From the NCBI GenBank assembly GCA_009746045.1, contig RPFO01001231.1, positions 67,501 to 131,500 of the forward strand: a stretch of DNA of 64,000 bases, written 5' to 3'. The notes below the pieces were generated by a model. It saw only the letters and a list, made by a program, of their open reading frames with translations, made no database searches and was not told where the DNA came from. The position numbers were made by a program, and so were the translations under genes. Below, one piece after another: positions 47,896 to 58,690 of the stretch (position 1 is the first letter of the stretch; every line of letters begins with the position of its first letter). Source of the DNA: Mesostigma viride. Lineage: Eukaryota > Streptophyta > Mesostigmatophyceae > Mesostigmatales > Mesostigmataceae.

Positions 47896-50100
47896 ATGGC
47901 AACAAAATTTCCAAAATTTAGCCAGGGCCTAGCTCAAGACCCTACTACTCGTCGTATTTGGTTTGGTATCGCAACTGCACATGACTTTGAAAGTCATGAT
48001 GGTATGACAGAAGAAAATCTTTATCAAAAGATTTTTGCCTCTCATTTTGGTCAATTAGCAATTATTTTCTTATGGACTTCCGGCAATTTATTTCACGTTG
48101 CTTGGCAAGGAAATTTCGAAAGATGGGTTGCAGATCCTTTACATGTAAGACCTATTGCACATGCTATTTGGGATCCTCATTTTGGTCAACCAGCTGTAGA
48201 AGCATTTACTAGAGGTGGTGCATCTGGTCCTGTAAATATTTCATATTCTGGTGTATATCAATGGTGGTATACAATTGGTATGCGTAGCAATACCGATCTT
48301 TATATTGGTGCTTTATTTTTATTAATTACAGCTAGTATGACTCTGTTTGCAGGTTGGCTTCATCTTCAACCTCAATTTAAACCTAGTCTATCTTGGTTTA
48401 AAAATGCAGAATCTCGCTTAAATCACCATTTATCTGGTTTATTTGGTGTTAGCTCTTTAGCTTGGACAGGACATTTAATTCATGTCGCTATTCCTGAATC
48501 TAGAGGACAACATGTAAGATGGGATAATTTCTTAAATGTATTACCTCATCCTGCAGGTTTATCTCCTTTCTTTACTGGAAATTGGGCTGCATATGCACAA
48601 AATCCTGATTCAACTAGTCATATTTTTAGTACATCTCAAGGCGCTGGAACAGCTATTTTGACGTTCTTAGGTGGTTTCCATCCACAAACTCAAAGTTTAT
48701 GGTTAACTGATATTGCACATCATCATTTAGCTATTGCTGTTTTATTCATTGTTGCTGGTCATATGTATCGTACCAATTTTGGTATTGGTCATAGCATGAG
48801 AGAAATTTTAGAAGCACAAAGACCTCCTGGAGGAAGACTTGGCGCTGGTCATAGTGGTTTATATGATACAGTAAATAATTCTTTACATTTCCAATTAGGT
48901 TTAGCTTTAGCTTCTTTAGGTGTTATCACATCTGTTGTTGCTCAACATATGTATTCTCTATCTCCTTATGCATTTTTAGCACAAGATTTTACTACACAAG
49001 CTGCTTTATATACTCATCATCAATATATTGCTGGCTTTATTATGACAGGTGCTTTTGCGCATGGAGCGATTTTCTTCATTAGAGATTATGATCCAGAACT
49101 GAACAAAGATAATGTATTAGCAAGAATGCTAGAACATAAAGAAGCTATTATTTCCCACTTAAGCTGGGCTTCTTTATTTTTAGGCTTCCATACTTTAGGA
49201 TTATATGTTCATAATGATGTGATGCAAGCATTTGGAACTCCTGAAAAACAAATTTTAATTGAACCTGTTTTCGCACAATGGATCCAAGCTTCACACGGAA
49301 AATCCTTATATGGTTTTGATGTGTTATTATCTTCTTCCAGTAGTTTCGCAGCTTCTGCTAGTGATAGTATTTGGTTACCTGGTTGGTTAGATGCAATTAA
49401 TAGTAATAGTAATTCTTTATTCTTAACTATTGGTCCTGGTGACTTTTTAGTACATCATGCTATTGCATTAGGTTTACATACAACTACATTAATTTTAGTA
49501 AAAGGTGCATTAGATGCACGTGGCTCTAAATTAATGCCAGACAAAAAAGATTTTGGATACAGTTTCCCTTGTGATGGTCCTGGCCGTGGCGGTACTTGTG
49601 ATATTTCTGCTTGGGATGCTTTCTACTTAGCTGTATTTTGGATGTTAAATACAATAGGTTGGGTAACTTTCTATTGGCATTGGAAACATTTAACTTTATG
49701 GCAAGGCAACGTAGCTCAATTTGATGAATCTTCTACTTATTTAATGGGCTGGTTAAGAGATTATTTATGGTTGAATTCATCACAACTTATCAATGGATAT
49801 AATCCATTTGGTATGAACAGTTTATCTGTTTGGGCTTGGATGTTCTTATTCGGTCATTTAATTTGGGCAACAGGTTTTATGTTCTTAATTTCTTGGCGTG
49901 GTTACTGGCAAGAATTAATTGAAACATTAGCATGGGCACATGAACGTACTCCTCTTGCGAATTTAGTAAGATGGAAAGATAAGCCAGTAGCTTTATCTAT
50001 TGTGCAAGCTCGAGTTGTAGGATTAGCACATTTCTCTGTAGGTTATGTATTTACTTATGCTGCATTCTTAATTGCTTCTACTTCAGGTAAGTTTGGTTAA
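47896..50100 (+). CDS. psaB: Photosystem I P700 apoprotein A2
   Basis: 734 residues. Contains [18 protein letters not shown], supplying the other two cysteines of the FX cluster shared with PsaA. It starts 16 bases after psaA with TAGGAGA as ribosome-binding site, so the two are co-transcribed. The psaA-psaB-rps14 order is conserved. Confidence 0.99.
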   Translation: MATKFPKFSQGLAQDPTTRRIWFGIATAHDFESHDGMTEENLYQKIFASHFGQLAIIFLWTSGNLFHVAWQGNFERWVADPLHVRPIAHAIWDPHFGQPAVEAFTRGGASGPVNISYSGVYQWWYTIGMRSNTDLYIGALFLLITASMTLFAGWLHLQPQFKPSLSWFKNAESRLNHHLSGLFGVSSLAWTGHLIHVAIPESRGQHVRWDNFLNVLPHPAGLSPFFTGNWAAYAQNPDSTSHIFSTSQGAGTAILTFLGGFHPQTQSLWLTDIAHHHLAIAVLFIVAGHMYRTNFGIGHSMREILEAQRPPGGRLGAGHSGLYDTVNNSLHFQLGLALASLGVITSVVAQHMYSLSPYAFLAQDFTTQAALYTHHQYIAGFIMTGAFAHGAIFFIRDYDPELNKDNVLARMLEHKEAIISHLSWASLFLGFHTLGLYVHNDVMQAFGTPEKQILIEPVFAQWIQASHGKSLYGFDVLLSSSSSFAASASDSIWLPGWLDAINSNSNSLFLTIGPGDFLVHHAIALGLHTTTLILVKGALDARGSKLMPDKKDFGYSFPCDGPGRGGTCDISAWDAFYLAVFWMLNTIGWVTFYWHWKHLTLWQGNVAQFDESSTYLMGWLRDYLWLNSSQLINGYNPFGMNSLSVWAWMFLFGHLIWATGFMFLISWRGYWQELIETLAWAHERTPLANLVRWKDKPVALSIVQARVVGLAHFSVGYVFTYAAFLIASTSGKFG

Positions 50101-50130
50101 TAACCAGTCAAAGCTGATTAGATGAAAAAA

Positions 50131-50163
50131 TGTATTGGTCTCATTTTGATTGAGACCAATACA
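50131..50163 (+). repeat. Stem-loop between psaB and rps14
   Basis: 13-bp perfect arms (TGTATTGGTCTCA/TGAGACCAATACA) with a 7-base loop. It may end psaA-psaB transcripts or be a processing site before rps14. Confidence 0.65.
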
Positions 50164-50195
50164 ACAACACACATTTTTAATAGGAAATTTATATT

Positions 50196-50498
50196 ATGGC
50201 AAAAAAAAGTATGATAGAAAGAGAAAAAAAACGTCAAAAATTAGTTAATAAATATGCAGTAAAAAGAAAAGAATTGAAAGAACAAATCAAAACAAGTGTT
50301 TCTTTTGAAGAAAGATTTAAGTTACAATTAGAATTACAAAAATTACCTCGTAACAGTTCACCAACAAGATTGCATAATAGATGTTCTGTGACAGGAAGAC
50401 CAAAAGGTTACTATAGAGATTTTGGTTTATCTAGACATGTTTTACGAGAAATGGCTCATGAATGTTTATTACCAGGAGTCACCAAATCTAGTTGGTAA
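50196..50498 (+). CDS. rps14: 30S ribosomal protein S14
   Basis: 100 residues, [20 protein letters not shown]..., with the C-terminal [20 protein letters not shown] and KSSW end. This is the long, zinc-free S14 form. It lies directly after psaB and before trnfM, as in land plants. Confidence 0.98.
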   Translation: MAKKSMIEREKKRQKLVNKYAVKRKELKEQIKTSVSFEERFKLQLELQKLPRNSSPTRLHNRCSVTGRPKGYYRDFGLSRHVLREMAHECLLPGVTKSSW

Positions 50499-50695
50499 CA
50501 AATGCTATAATTAAAAAGAATTAAAAAAATAATAAGCAAGCAATATCTGTCAATTATGTTTCTATTCTTCTAATAGAAAAACATATAGATTTTACATGCT
50601 CACTAATTGACAAAAATAATTAATAATTTTTAATAAAAAAAATTTATAAATTTACTTGATATTCAATGATATTCCATGTACAATGAACACCGTGT

Positions 50696-50701
50696 CGCGG
50701 T

Positions 50702-50745
<44 letters not shown>

Positions 50746-50769
50746 ATGGTTCAAATCCACCCTCCGCAA
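50696..50769 (+). tRNA. trnfM(cau): Initiator tRNA-fMet(CAU)
   Basis: 74 bases. Initiator hallmarks are present: an unpaired C1-A72 and an anticodon stem ending in three G-C pairs (TCGGG/CCCGA) around CTCATAA. A U6-U67 mismatch in the acceptor and an A50-C64 mismatch in the T stem (GATGG/CCACC) are unusual. Confidence 0.92.
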
Positions 50770-50894
50770 TTCTGCTTCATAAAAAAATAATTCCATATGC
50801 CTATAGCTCGATGAGCATGTGAAATAATAAAACATGGAAATTCTTTCTTAAAGTAAAAAAATATTTTTCCATAAACATAAAAGGACTTTTCTAT

Positions 50895-51149
50895 ATGGTG
50901 AAATTACGTCTTAAAAGATACGGCAGAAAAAAAAGACCTTTTTATAGAGTAATTGCTATAGATAGTCGTTGTAGAAGAGATGGTAAAGCTCTTAAAGAAT
51001 TAGGATTTTATGATCCTATTGCAGGCAAAACACAACTAGATGTACCTAATATAATTTTTTATTTGAAAGCAGGCGCTCAAACTAGTGAAACAGTTGGTAA
51101 TCTTTTACAAAAAGCTAAAGTATTTAATCAATTGTCTTTATTAAATTAG
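50895..51149 (+). CDS. rps16: 30S ribosomal protein S16
   Basis: 84 residues, MVKLRLKRYGRKKRPFYRVI..., with DSRCRRDGKALKELGFYDPI: a full-length S16. The reading frame is unbroken; in many land plants the gene has a group II intron. Confidence 0.97.
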   Translation: MVKLRLKRYGRKKRPFYRVIAIDSRCRRDGKALKELGFYDPIAGKTQLDVPNIIFYLKAGAQTSETVGNLLQKAKVFNQLSLLN

Positions 51150-51153
51150 AAAT

Positions 51154-51205
51154 ATAAAATAAAAAAGCGCAGTAGAAAATCTTCTACTGCGCTTTTTTAT
51201 TTTAT
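51154..51205. terminator. Bidirectional hairpin between rps16 and odpB
   Basis: 24-bp perfect arms (51154-51177 and 51182-51205) with a 4-base loop and GC-rich core AGCGCAGTAGAA/TTCTACTGCGCT, flanked by T/A runs. It lies between convergent genes, so it can act on both strands. Confidence 0.85.
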
Positions 51206-51223
51206 ATGTCTAAAAAACAATAA

Positions 51224-52207
51224 TTACATTTTATTAGTCAAAATTTGTTCAACTGATTCTATAATATCTGCTGTCTGAACAATACTAACTTCTTCTAAAG
51301 GTCCACTATATGGAGTAGGTACATTTGGAGATGATAAACACATTGGTCGATTATCTAAGTCATCAAAAAAGTTTTCAAGAATCAAACTTTGTAATACGTT
51401 ACTAATACCTCCTGTCATCATAGATTCTTCTACAATAAGAACTTTATGAGTTTTTTGAATAGATTTTCCTATTGTTTCTATGTCAAATGGTTTTAGTGAA
51501 ATTAAATCAATAATTTCAGGGTCATATCCTTTTTCTACAAGCACTTTGACTGCTTGTATAACGTTATAACGCATACGAGAATAAGTCAGAATAGTAATAT
51601 CATTACCTTGACGTACTATTTCTGCTTTTTCTAGTGGTAAGACATAATCATTATCAGGCACTTCAGCTTTTAAATTATAAAGTAATACATGTTCTAAAAA
51701 GAAAATAGGATTTTTACTTCTGATAGCAGATTTTAAAAGTCCTTTAGCATTATAAGGTGTAGAACAAGCTACAATTTGTAAACCAGGCACTGATTGAAAA
51801 TAACATTCTAATCTTTGAGAATGTTCCGCTCCTAATTGTTTTCCAACTCCACCTGGACCTCTTAATACAATTGGTATATGATAATGGCCTCCTGAAGTAG
51901 CGCTTAACATACCCATATTATTGGATATTTGGCTAAAAGCTAATAGAATAAAACCCATATTCATACCTTCTACAACAGTCACTAAACCTGTCATAGCAGC
52001 ACCTATAGCAGCTCCTACAAAACTATTTTCTGCAATAGGAGTATCTATTACTCTATGTTCACCATATTTAGCATAAAGATTTTGTGTCACTTTATATGAC
52101 CCACCATAATGTCCTATATCTTCTCCCAATAATGCAACTTTATCATTTCTTGCCATTTCTTCATCTATAGCCATATTTAAGGCTTCAAATAAAAATCTTA
52201 CGGTCAT
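51224..52207 (-). CDS. odpB: Pyruvate dehydrogenase E1 component, beta subunit
   Basis: E1-beta, with E1-alpha, decarboxylates pyruvate to supply acetyl-CoA for plastid fatty acid synthesis. 327 residues, the usual E1-beta length. Thiamine-binding Glu region [16 protein letters not shown] (near 26-41), the [18 protein letters not shown] segment and the C-terminal transketolase domain with [11 protein letters not shown] are present. The partner (odpA) is not in the window. Retained in red algal plastids and a few basal streptophytes. Confidence 0.96.
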   Translation of the reverse strand: MTVRFLFEALNMAIDEEMARNDKVALLGEDIGHYGGSYKVTQNLYAKYGEHRVIDTPIAENSFVGAAIGAAMTGLVTVVEGMNMGFILLAFSQISNNMGMLSATSGGHYHIPIVLRGPGGVGKQLGAEHSQRLECYFQSVPGLQIVACSTPYNAKGLLKSAIRSKNPIFFLEHVLLYNLKAEVPDNDYVLPLEKAEIVRQGNDITILTYSRMRYNVIQAVKVLVEKGYDPEIIDLISLKPFDIETIGKSIQKTHKVLIVEESMMTGGISNVLQSLILENFFDDLDNRPMCLSSPNVPTPYSGPLEEVSIVQTADIIESVEQILTNKM

Positions 52208-52495
52208 TATTACTATAGTCCTTAGGAAATTAAAAGAATTTTTATTTTATTAAATTAATATTGTTAGTTATTGAATGTTTTTAGTTATTAAAAAACATTT
52301 CATACAACTATTACAGTATTGCTTATATTCTTATCAAAAAAATGTTCTTTTTATTAACAATGTAATTTCTAAAATGTATATACTAAAGATATTTAATTAA
52401 TTAATGCATTTTCTTTTTAATAAAATAAACATCAATTAATTAATAAGTGCTATTTAAAGATCTTAAAAAAAAATATGTTATTCTTTTTTTAATTA

Positions 52496-52567
52496 GGGTC
52501 GCTAACTCAATGGTAGAGTACTCGGCTTTTAACCGACTAGTTCCGGGTTCGAATCCCGGGCGACCCA
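52496..52567 (+). tRNA. trnK(uuu): tRNA-Lys(UUU)
   Basis: 72 bases, nearly identical to land-plant trnK after splicing. Loop CTTTTAA gives UUU; acceptor GGGTCGC/GCGACCC. There is no intron and so no matK, supporting an intron-poor lineage. Confidence 0.95.
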
Positions 52568-52698
52568 TTATTATTCTCTTTGTTTATAACCTAACATTGA
52601 TAGAATTATTTTATAACATAATCTCTTATCACATAGGAGAAATTGATACAATTCATATATATATCAATATTTCAGAATACTCTAAAGAAAAAATTGTA

Positions 52699-53631
52699 TT
52701 AATTAGAAAAGAAATGTATACATTCTAATAATGAATATTTTTTTCTATTTTTTTGAAAAAAAAATCTTATTTGTTCAATATTCAAAAAATTACAATGGTT
52801 TTCAGACAATTTTTTTTCAATCATTTTTTTTATAATTCTTCTTTCTATCGCAATAGGTAAGTTCTCAATAAATTCTTGTTGAATATTTTTTGAGCCAAAA
52901 AATAATTGTTTTTCTATGATCTGAGTAACATTTTCCATATAAAAACTTTCATCATGAATAATTTCAGCAAATTGTGCAATAACTTTATCCACTTTAGGAT
53001 TAAAATATTTTCTTAAATATGGTAATAATTGTTTTCGAATTCTATTTCTTTTGAAAAACAAAGACTGATTACTAGTATCTGGCCATAAAGGTAAATGAAT
53101 TTCTTTCACAAAATTTTTTAATTCAAAACGAGTTGTATTAAGAAGAGGCCGTACAATATTAATTCCACTAGATAAAGATCGAGTCCATAGAAGAGATTGC
53201 ACTCCAGTAATGCTCGTCCCTCTTAATAAATTAAAAAAGAAAGTTTCTATTCTATCACTTGCATTATGTGCTGTAACAATAACATTATATTTATTAGAAA
53301 ATGCAATATCTTCTATTTTTTGATATCTCCATTCACGTGCTTTTTCTTCATTAATTAGTTGATGACATGTGACTATTTGATAAAAATCTATATTTAATAA
53401 TTGTGCTATTTGTGCTATTTGAGAAGATCCTTTTCTAGAACTTTGATTCCAAGAATGATCACAATTGACTATTCCTAAATCCCAATTCCATTGAGGTTGT
53501 AATTCAACAAGTATTTTAATTAAAGATATAGAATCTTGTCCTCCTGATGCAGCAATTAATATACGATCATTTTTTTTTAATAAATTATGTATTATAATAT
53601 CTTTATGAATTTTAGAATATAAAAAAATCAT
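52699..53631 (-). CDS. tilS: tRNA(Ile)-lysidine synthase
   Basis: TilS (Ycf62) attaches lysine to C34 of tRNA-Ile(CAU) so that it reads AUA. The PP-loop ATP-binding motif SGGQDS is at 29-34 ([13 protein letters not shown]). Conserved N-domain motifs follow: [27 protein letters not shown] and RPLL...[14 protein letters not shown]. At 310 residues it has the catalytic domain and a short helical extension, lacking the bacterial C-terminal domain. Its substrate is probably the class II CAU tRNA at 19985-20071. Confidence 0.95.
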
Positions 53632-53718
53632 CGTTAAAAATTATTTAATAATATTTGAAAATATTTGTAATATAGGGTTGTCAGAATAAATATATATCTG
53701 TTATTCTTATTATGTACA

Positions 53719-53723
53719 GCCGG

Positions 53724-53760
<37 letters not shown>

Positions 53761-53791
53761 CGTGTCACCAGTTCAAACCTGGTTCCTGGCA
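53719..53791 (+). tRNA. trnF(gaa): tRNA-Phe(GAA)
   Basis: 73 bases. Stem AGGAC/ATCCT region encloses TGAAAA, giving anticodon GAA. Acceptor GCCGGGA/TTCCTGGC-type pairing with wobble; D- and T-arms are standard. Confidence 0.92.
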
Positions 53792-54527
53792 AATTATTTC
53801 TATTTAATAAAAATAATATTTTTATTATTCACTATATTTCTTCTATAAAAATTTCACTATATTTCTTCTATAAAAATTGAAAGACAAGATATTTTCAAAA
53901 ACAAAGTATTATTTCATGCGTGCCTTTAAAACGCAAAAATGAATTAGATGCTTTTAAAAGATGTATGAGAATAGCTTTAGAAAAGGATCCAGTTCTTTTC
54001 GCTACCTATGCCATGGATGACGTCGACCAATTGCAGACTATTTATCAAAATTTTGTCCCTTTGGCCAGATAGGTACAAATAGAAATTTTTAATATTCCAG
54101 AAAAATAAGCCTCTTCTCTACTAAATATACCCATGACAATTAGTACAGTCGAACCTTAGAACCAAAAACCATACACAGTCAGGATAAAAATTGGTGAATA
54201 AAAACAAAGTGCACTTATGCCGATTAACCCCATTATATGTTTTTTGTTTTTTTTCGAGCAAAAGAATTTTTATCGGAAAAGCTCTCTTGATTTCATTTCT
54301 GAAAAAAAATTAATACTAATTAATTTACAAGGAAAAATATTAATTATTTAACAAAGAAAATTGATGTGCTATCGGGGAAAAATCAAATCCAAGCACAATT
54401 TGAAATTCGCAAAGCAAGAAACTAAATTCTTTTTTGGAATCTTTTGTTTATAATTCTATGTATAAATTTTCTTAAATAAGAACCTAATTATATTAAATCT
54501 ACTTTTTATTTACTAAAAAAAATAACT
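53792..54527. other. Intergenic region with atypical composition and ORF remnant
   Basis: 736 bases with three parts. First, a tandem duplication of 25 bases (53828-53852 and 53853-53877). Second, at 53881-54072 a frame open for 63 codons containing VPLKRKNELDAFKRCMRIAL, then a stretch ending FVPLAR, whose codons (GCC, GAC, GTC, CAG) are much richer in G+C than resident genes. Third, a mixed tract to ~54460 with short broken frames. I do not recognise the peptide. It looks like a decayed insertion. Confidence 0.4.
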
Positions 54528-54743
54528 ATGAGTCCTATTATTATTAATAGTGTACGTTTAATATCTTCGCTTTTAACTATAGTTTTTATAATGCTTCCGA
54601 AAGTTGATACGTTTTCAAAAATAATGAAAAATAAAAAAATTTTGCTTAATTGGCAAGAAAATATATCTACTTTGTCTATCATTAAGTGGATTTCAATTAT
54701 ATTATTTTTAAGTAGTCATTGTGCTTTATTTATTACTTTATAA
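54528..54743 (+). CDS. Probable SecG-like translocase subunit (Ycf47)
   Basis: 71 residues. Two predicted membrane spans (about 5-23 and 52-70) flank a polar loop, the SecG topology. The first span and its end (SSLLTIVFIMLPKVD) resemble the SecG pattern of a hydrophobic helix followed by a PK-D turn. SecG/Ycf47 is encoded in several algal plastids and assists SecY in thylakoid insertion. Similarity is weak and judged by eye, so the symbol is left empty. It follows the atypical segment. Confidence 0.45.
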   Translation: MSPIIINSVRLISSLLTIVFIMLPKVDTFSKIMKNKKILLNWQENISTLSIIKWISIILFLSSHCALFITL

Positions 54744-55452
54744 AAATATTAAGAAATTAATTACATAATAAATATAATTATGAATTGAAAACTTATCTTT
54801 ATAAATTATTTAAAGAAAAGTCATTGTAGATTCAATAAAAATTTTAAAAACTACAAAAATAAATTCCACAAAAAAGACTCTATTAAATAGAAAGAAGAAT
54901 ACAAATCGAGAATACTGAACTTAGTTTTTGACAGACTTCCCTAAACAAAAAATGCTTATTCCCTTTTAACTTAATAGAGTCAATGAAAAAAAGATATTAT
55001 AGTAGATCTGTTTATAAATTTCAAAAGATATATTCCTCTAATGAACGAAGAAATAAAGTTTACTATTTTTAAATAATAGTAATAATATGTATTGATTATT
55101 AACTATCTTCCTCAACTTTAAAATGTTTTCTTGTTATACTTTTTTTATTTAATTGAAGATATACCAAAAAAACATTTTAATTTGATTTTAAAACTGATAA
55201 AACGCATGTAACAATGATTAAAAAATAGAAAATTAAAAAAATTTTAATTTTTTATTCAAATAAAATTTTTATAAAAACTATTTTTTTTTGCTTAAAATTT
55301 ATATTCAAGTTTTGATATTGTATGAAGAGTAGTCAGAAAAAATATTTTTTTCTCTTTCAAAGATGCTTATAAGAAAAAATTTTATTAAATATTTTAGTAT
55401 TTATTTTTCGTATTTAAAAAAAAATTTTGTCAATCAAACTACATTTGACATA
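54744..55452. other. Intergenic region downstream of ndhJ
   Basis: 709 AT-rich bases. AAAATGTTTTCTTGTTATA (near 55121) and ATATACCAAAAAAACATTTT (near 55160) are complementary with mismatches, a possible long hairpin. No gene or tRNA found. Some short stretches (about 54895-54975) are slightly less AT-rich. Confidence 0.45.
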
Positions 55453-55998
55453 TTAATATGCATCTTGTAATTCATAAAAATCAGGCGTAATATAATCTTT
55501 ACGCAATGGCCAACCTATCCAATGTTCTGGCATTAAAATACGTTTCAAATGAGGATGACCTTCATAATAAATACCAAACATATCATAAGATTCTCTTTCT
55601 TGAAAATCTGCTGTTTTCCATATCCAAAATACTGAAGGTATTATTGGTTTAGTTCTAGGAACAAAAACTTTAATACATACTTCTTGAGGTTGGTCTGCAT
55701 TATCATCTACTTTTGTTAAATGATATACACTAGCTAAATCTCCTCCTGGTGATACATCATATGCACATTGAGATCTAAGATAATTAAATCCATATGCATA
55801 TAAAGCAATCGCGACAGATGTTAAATTTTGAGCTTTTACTTCTAAAGTTTCTACACCTTGGTAATCAAAACCTAAAGGTCTATGCATTAATTTCATTTCG
55901 ATAAGCCAATTGCTTACTAAACCTTTTAATTCATTTTCTCTAACTAATAGTGTAGAATTATTTTCTAATTGTGCCATAGCATCATTATTTAATTGCAT
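55453..55998 (-). CDS. ndhJ: NAD(P)H dehydrogenase subunit J
   Basis: 181 residues, homologous to the 30-kDa (NuoC) subunit of complex I, in the stromal arm. The motif [20 protein letters not shown] and the C-terminal [20 protein letters not shown] are diagnostic. It overlaps the 3' end of ndhK by 14 bases, so the two are translationally linked. Confidence 0.97.
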   Translation of the reverse strand: MQLNNDAMAQLENNSTLLVRENELKGLVSNWLIEMKLMHRPLGFDYQGVETLEVKAQNLTSVAIALYAYGFNYLRSQCAYDVSPGGDLASVYHLTKVDDNADQPQEVCIKVFVPRTKPIIPSVFWIWKTADFQERESYDMFGIYYEGHPHLKRILMPEHWIGWPLRKDYITPDFYELQDAY

Positions 55999-56728
55999 TC
56001 TTTTTAGTCATTTCAAAAATTAAATTTACAGGGACTCCAGTTGCTTCGGAAAGACTTCTAGGTGGAGTTTGACGTGCAGAACTATTTAAGTACTTACCTG
56101 TATATACAGGAGAGGATAATGTTAGTTCATGTTTAATACTATGATAGCGATGTGTTTGTGCTAGTTTACCTCTTTCTACTAAATTTTCTTGAGCTACTTT
56201 TTTGCGTAATTTGATTACTGCATCTATTATAGCTTCTGGTTTTGGAGGACAACCTGGTAAATAAACATCTACAGGTATTAATTTATCTACTCCTCTTACA
56301 GTACTATATGAATCTGTACTAAACATACCACCAGTAATTGTACATGCGCCCATTGCAATAACATATTTAGGTTCTGGCATTTGTTCATAAAGTCTTACTA
56401 AAGAAGGAGCCATTTTCATAGTAACAGTTCCAGCTGTAATAATTAAATCAGCTTGTCTTGGACTACATCTAGGCACAAGACCAAAACGATCAAAATCAAA
56501 TCTAGATCCTAATAAACATGCAAATTCAATAAAACAACAACTTGTACCATATAATAAAGGCCATAGACTTGAAAGCCTAGCCCAGTTATATAAATCGTTA
56601 AGTGTTGTTAATATCAATTGATTAGATACATTTTGTGTAACTTGAGGTTTTTCTATATTGTAATTAATTAGTCTTTCATTAGTATCACTATTTTTGTCTG
56701 ATTCTATTCCTACAGATTTTATGACCAT
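55985..56728 (-). CDS. ndhK: NAD(P)H dehydrogenase subunit K
   Basis: NuoB homologue carrying the N2 4Fe-4S cluster. The ligands are in [21 protein letters not shown] and [11 protein letters not shown] start at the ATG at 56728 (247 residues), preceded by AAAGGAG. The frame is open seven codons further from a TTG at 56749. The chosen start overlaps ndhC by 10 bases. Confidence 0.96.
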   Translation of the reverse strand: MVIKSVGIESDKNSDTNERLINYNIEKPQVTQNVSNQLILTTLNDLYNWARLSSLWPLLYGTSCCFIEFACLLGSRFDFDRFGLVPRCSPRQADLIITAGTVTMKMAPSLVRLYEQMPEPKYVIAMGACTITGGMFSTDSYSTVRGVDKLIPVDVYLPGCPPKPEAIIDAVIKLRKKVAQENLVERGKLAQTHRYHSIKHELTLSSPVYTGKYLNSSARQTPPRSLSEATGVPVNLIFEMTKKNAIK

Positions 56729-57081
56729 TCTAAAGCTCCTTTTCGCCAAGCGTATACTAAGCCTATAATTAAAATAGATAAAAAAATCAAAGTTTCTAGA
56801 AAAGCTGTTATTCCTAAGTCTTTAAATACAATGGCCCACGGATATAAAAATAAAGTTTCTACATCAAAAATTACAAAAATTAAAGCAAACATATAATAAC
56901 GTATGTTGAATTGGACCCAAGCTTCACCCATTGGTTCAATTCCTGATTCATAAGTCATTTTTTTCTCAATTCCGCTTAATTTTGGTCTAATTAATTTGGA
57001 ACCGGAAAGTGCTAATATGGGTACTAAGCAAGCAACGATAAAAAATACAACAAATGAATCATATCCTTCAAGAATAAACAT
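56719..57081 (-). CDS. ndhC: NAD(P)H dehydrogenase subunit 3
   Basis: 120 residues with three membrane spans and the stromal loop [20 protein letters not shown] typical of NuoA/NdhC. First gene of the ndhC-ndhK-ndhJ operon, whose order matches cyanobacteria. Confidence 0.97.
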   Translation of the reverse strand: MFILEGYDSFVVFFIVACLVPILALSGSKLIRPKLSGIEKKMTYESGIEPMGEAWVQFNIRYYMFALIFVIFDVETLFLYPWAIVFKDLGITAFLETLIFLSILIIGLVYAWRKGALEWS

Positions 57082-57318
57082 ATTATTTTATCCAATCATA
57101 TTTTTTATAGAATAAAAAATAATTTTTTTATTTGATTAAATTGTACAACTAGCTTACAAAAAAGGCCATTATATAATAAGAATTTACTTGACTATAGTAT
57201 GAAACACAATCTAATAAACTAATAAATTTGAAAAATACTAATAGTTATAATGATGATTTTTATAACTATTAGTATTTTTCAAATTTATCAATTTACAAAA
57301 AATTTTTTATAAAGAAAG

Positions 57319-57391
57319 GGCGAACGACGGGGTTCGAACCCGCGAATAAAGGAGTCACAATCCTTTGCCTTACCACTTGGCCACGCCCGCC
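57319..57391 (-). tRNA. trnH(gug): tRNA-His(GUG)
   Basis: 73 bases. Loop TTGTGAC gives anticodon GUG. The additional G-1 (complement of 57391) is encoded and faces C73, the histidine identity pair. Acceptor GCGGGCG/CGTTCGC includes two G-U pairs. Confidence 0.93.
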
Positions 57392-57788
57392 ATACTTTTT
57401 TATACAAATATAACATTCATTAACAAATTAGTCTAGTTTTTTAAATTGATTAATATAAAATTATATGTTTTTAGGTTTTGAAAGTTATAAAAATAATAAT
57501 TTACATTTATTACCATTTTATTAATTGATAGTAAATTTTATATGCATAAATAAATGAAATTTATTTAAATAAATTCTCCATATGTTTGTTGCTTATTCTT
57601 TTTTAAGATCTCGATCAATCAATTTTCAATTTATTTTAACAATACAATATATGTGAGGTTTATATTTTGAGAATTTTTCCACACATTTTTATACTTGTGT
57701 GGAAAAAAAGCATCCATATTTGAATATTATGTAATTTATATAAATAGTCATAAATATCGTTTGAATTGATCATGAAAATTAGTTGTAT
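57392..57788. other. Intergenic region ycf66-trnH
   Basis: 397 AT-rich bases. An 11-bp hairpin (TTTTTCCACAC at 57674-57684, GTGTGGAAAAA at 57697-57707) lies about 80 bases beyond the ycf66 stop and is a likely terminator for it. Nothing else was recognised. Confidence 0.5.
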
Positions 57789-58301
57789 TTATTTCTTTTG
57801 ATAATCTATAGGTTTTTCATAATCAATAGAAGATATGTTTATATCATTCCAATTTGATGGAACTAAAGAATCTTTTGTATATTTAGAATTTTCTTTCAAT
57901 TGAAAATTATTGTTTTTCTTTTCTTTTTTTCCTCTTTGATTCAAATTAATGTCGTATTTAGATGGTGGTTGAAATTTAATTATACGATTATTACTATTAT
58001 TTTTGTTTTGTGTGGAAAATAGTGACTTATTGTTTTCTTTAGGAACTCTTAATTTTAAACTTTCTATAATAAAACAAAGTGCAGTGCCAGTGGACAACAT
58101 TTGTCCAAAAAGTAAAATAGGGTCTAGTCGCCATCCTTGAAAAATAAGGATTCCTCCAATTAACAGAGCAACTGAAGAAAAAAAAATATCATGATCTCTA
58201 GAAATTTCAGGTTTGATCGTTCTAGTTATATATAAGAGAATGCCTCCGCACACTACTGCTATTCCTAAGATAGTACTGGGACCAAATTCAATATTAATCA
58301 T
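57789..58301 (-). CDS. ycf66: Ycf66 family membrane protein
   Basis: 170 residues. The N-terminal ~85 residues match the Ycf66 family closely: MINIEFGPSTILGIAVVCGG, then RDHDIFFSSVALLIGGILIF and GWRLDPILLFGQ, with three hydrophobic segments. The remaining half is a low-complexity Asn/Lys-rich tail that is poorly conserved in the family. Function is unknown; it is found in cyanobacteria and some plastids. No intron, unlike bryophyte ycf66. Confidence 0.93.
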   Translation of the reverse strand: MINIEFGPSTILGIAVVCGGILLYITRTIKPEISRDHDIFFSSVALLIGGILIFQGWRLDPILLFGQMLSTGTALCFIIESLKLRVPKENNKSLFSTQNKNNSNNRIIKFQPPSKYDINLNQRGKKEKKNNNFQLKENSKYTKDSLVPSNWNDINISSIDYEKPIDYQKK

Positions 58302-58496
58302 ATTTAAATTGTTTTTTTTTTATTTTATCACTGTTTTTATCCTTTGAAAATGCAAGTAAATTTTATAAAAATATTATGAAAATTAAGAAATTTATTAATA
58401 ATAATAATAGCAATTGATATATTTTGTTTTTACAAGATTACATGTTATTTATTTTTTCTACAAAAAAAAAAGATATTTTTTAAGTACTAAATATCT

Positions 58497-58579
58497 TACC
58501 TTCGACCGGATTTGAACCGGTAAGCCTTTCGGCACATCGTTCTCAACAATGCGTGTATACCAAATTTCACCACGAAGGC
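58497..58579 (-). tRNA. trnL(gag): tRNA-Leu(GAG)
   Basis: 83-base class II tRNA. Stem CATTG/CGATG encloses TTGAGAA, anticodon GAG. Acceptor GCCTTCG/CGAAGGT with a terminal G-U pair. Land-plant plastids lack this isoacceptor and read CUC with tRNA-Leu(UAG). Confidence 0.9.
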
Positions 58580-58690
58580 GATTCTAAAAAATAATATAAG
58601 GAAAAATATTATTTTTTATCATATTTTAAGTACAAGGTTTGATAAATATGAATTTGAATTGATAGATATTAACATAACTACATTGACCAT

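Noticed and set aside
50644..50835. 63-codon minus-strand ORF
   Set aside because: It is the complement of trnfM; its sequence is the typical pseudo-peptide produced by translating a tRNA gene.
52447..52728. 93-codon plus-strand ORF
   Set aside because: Runs through trnK(uuu) and into the tilS 3' end; part of the peptide is tRNA-derived.
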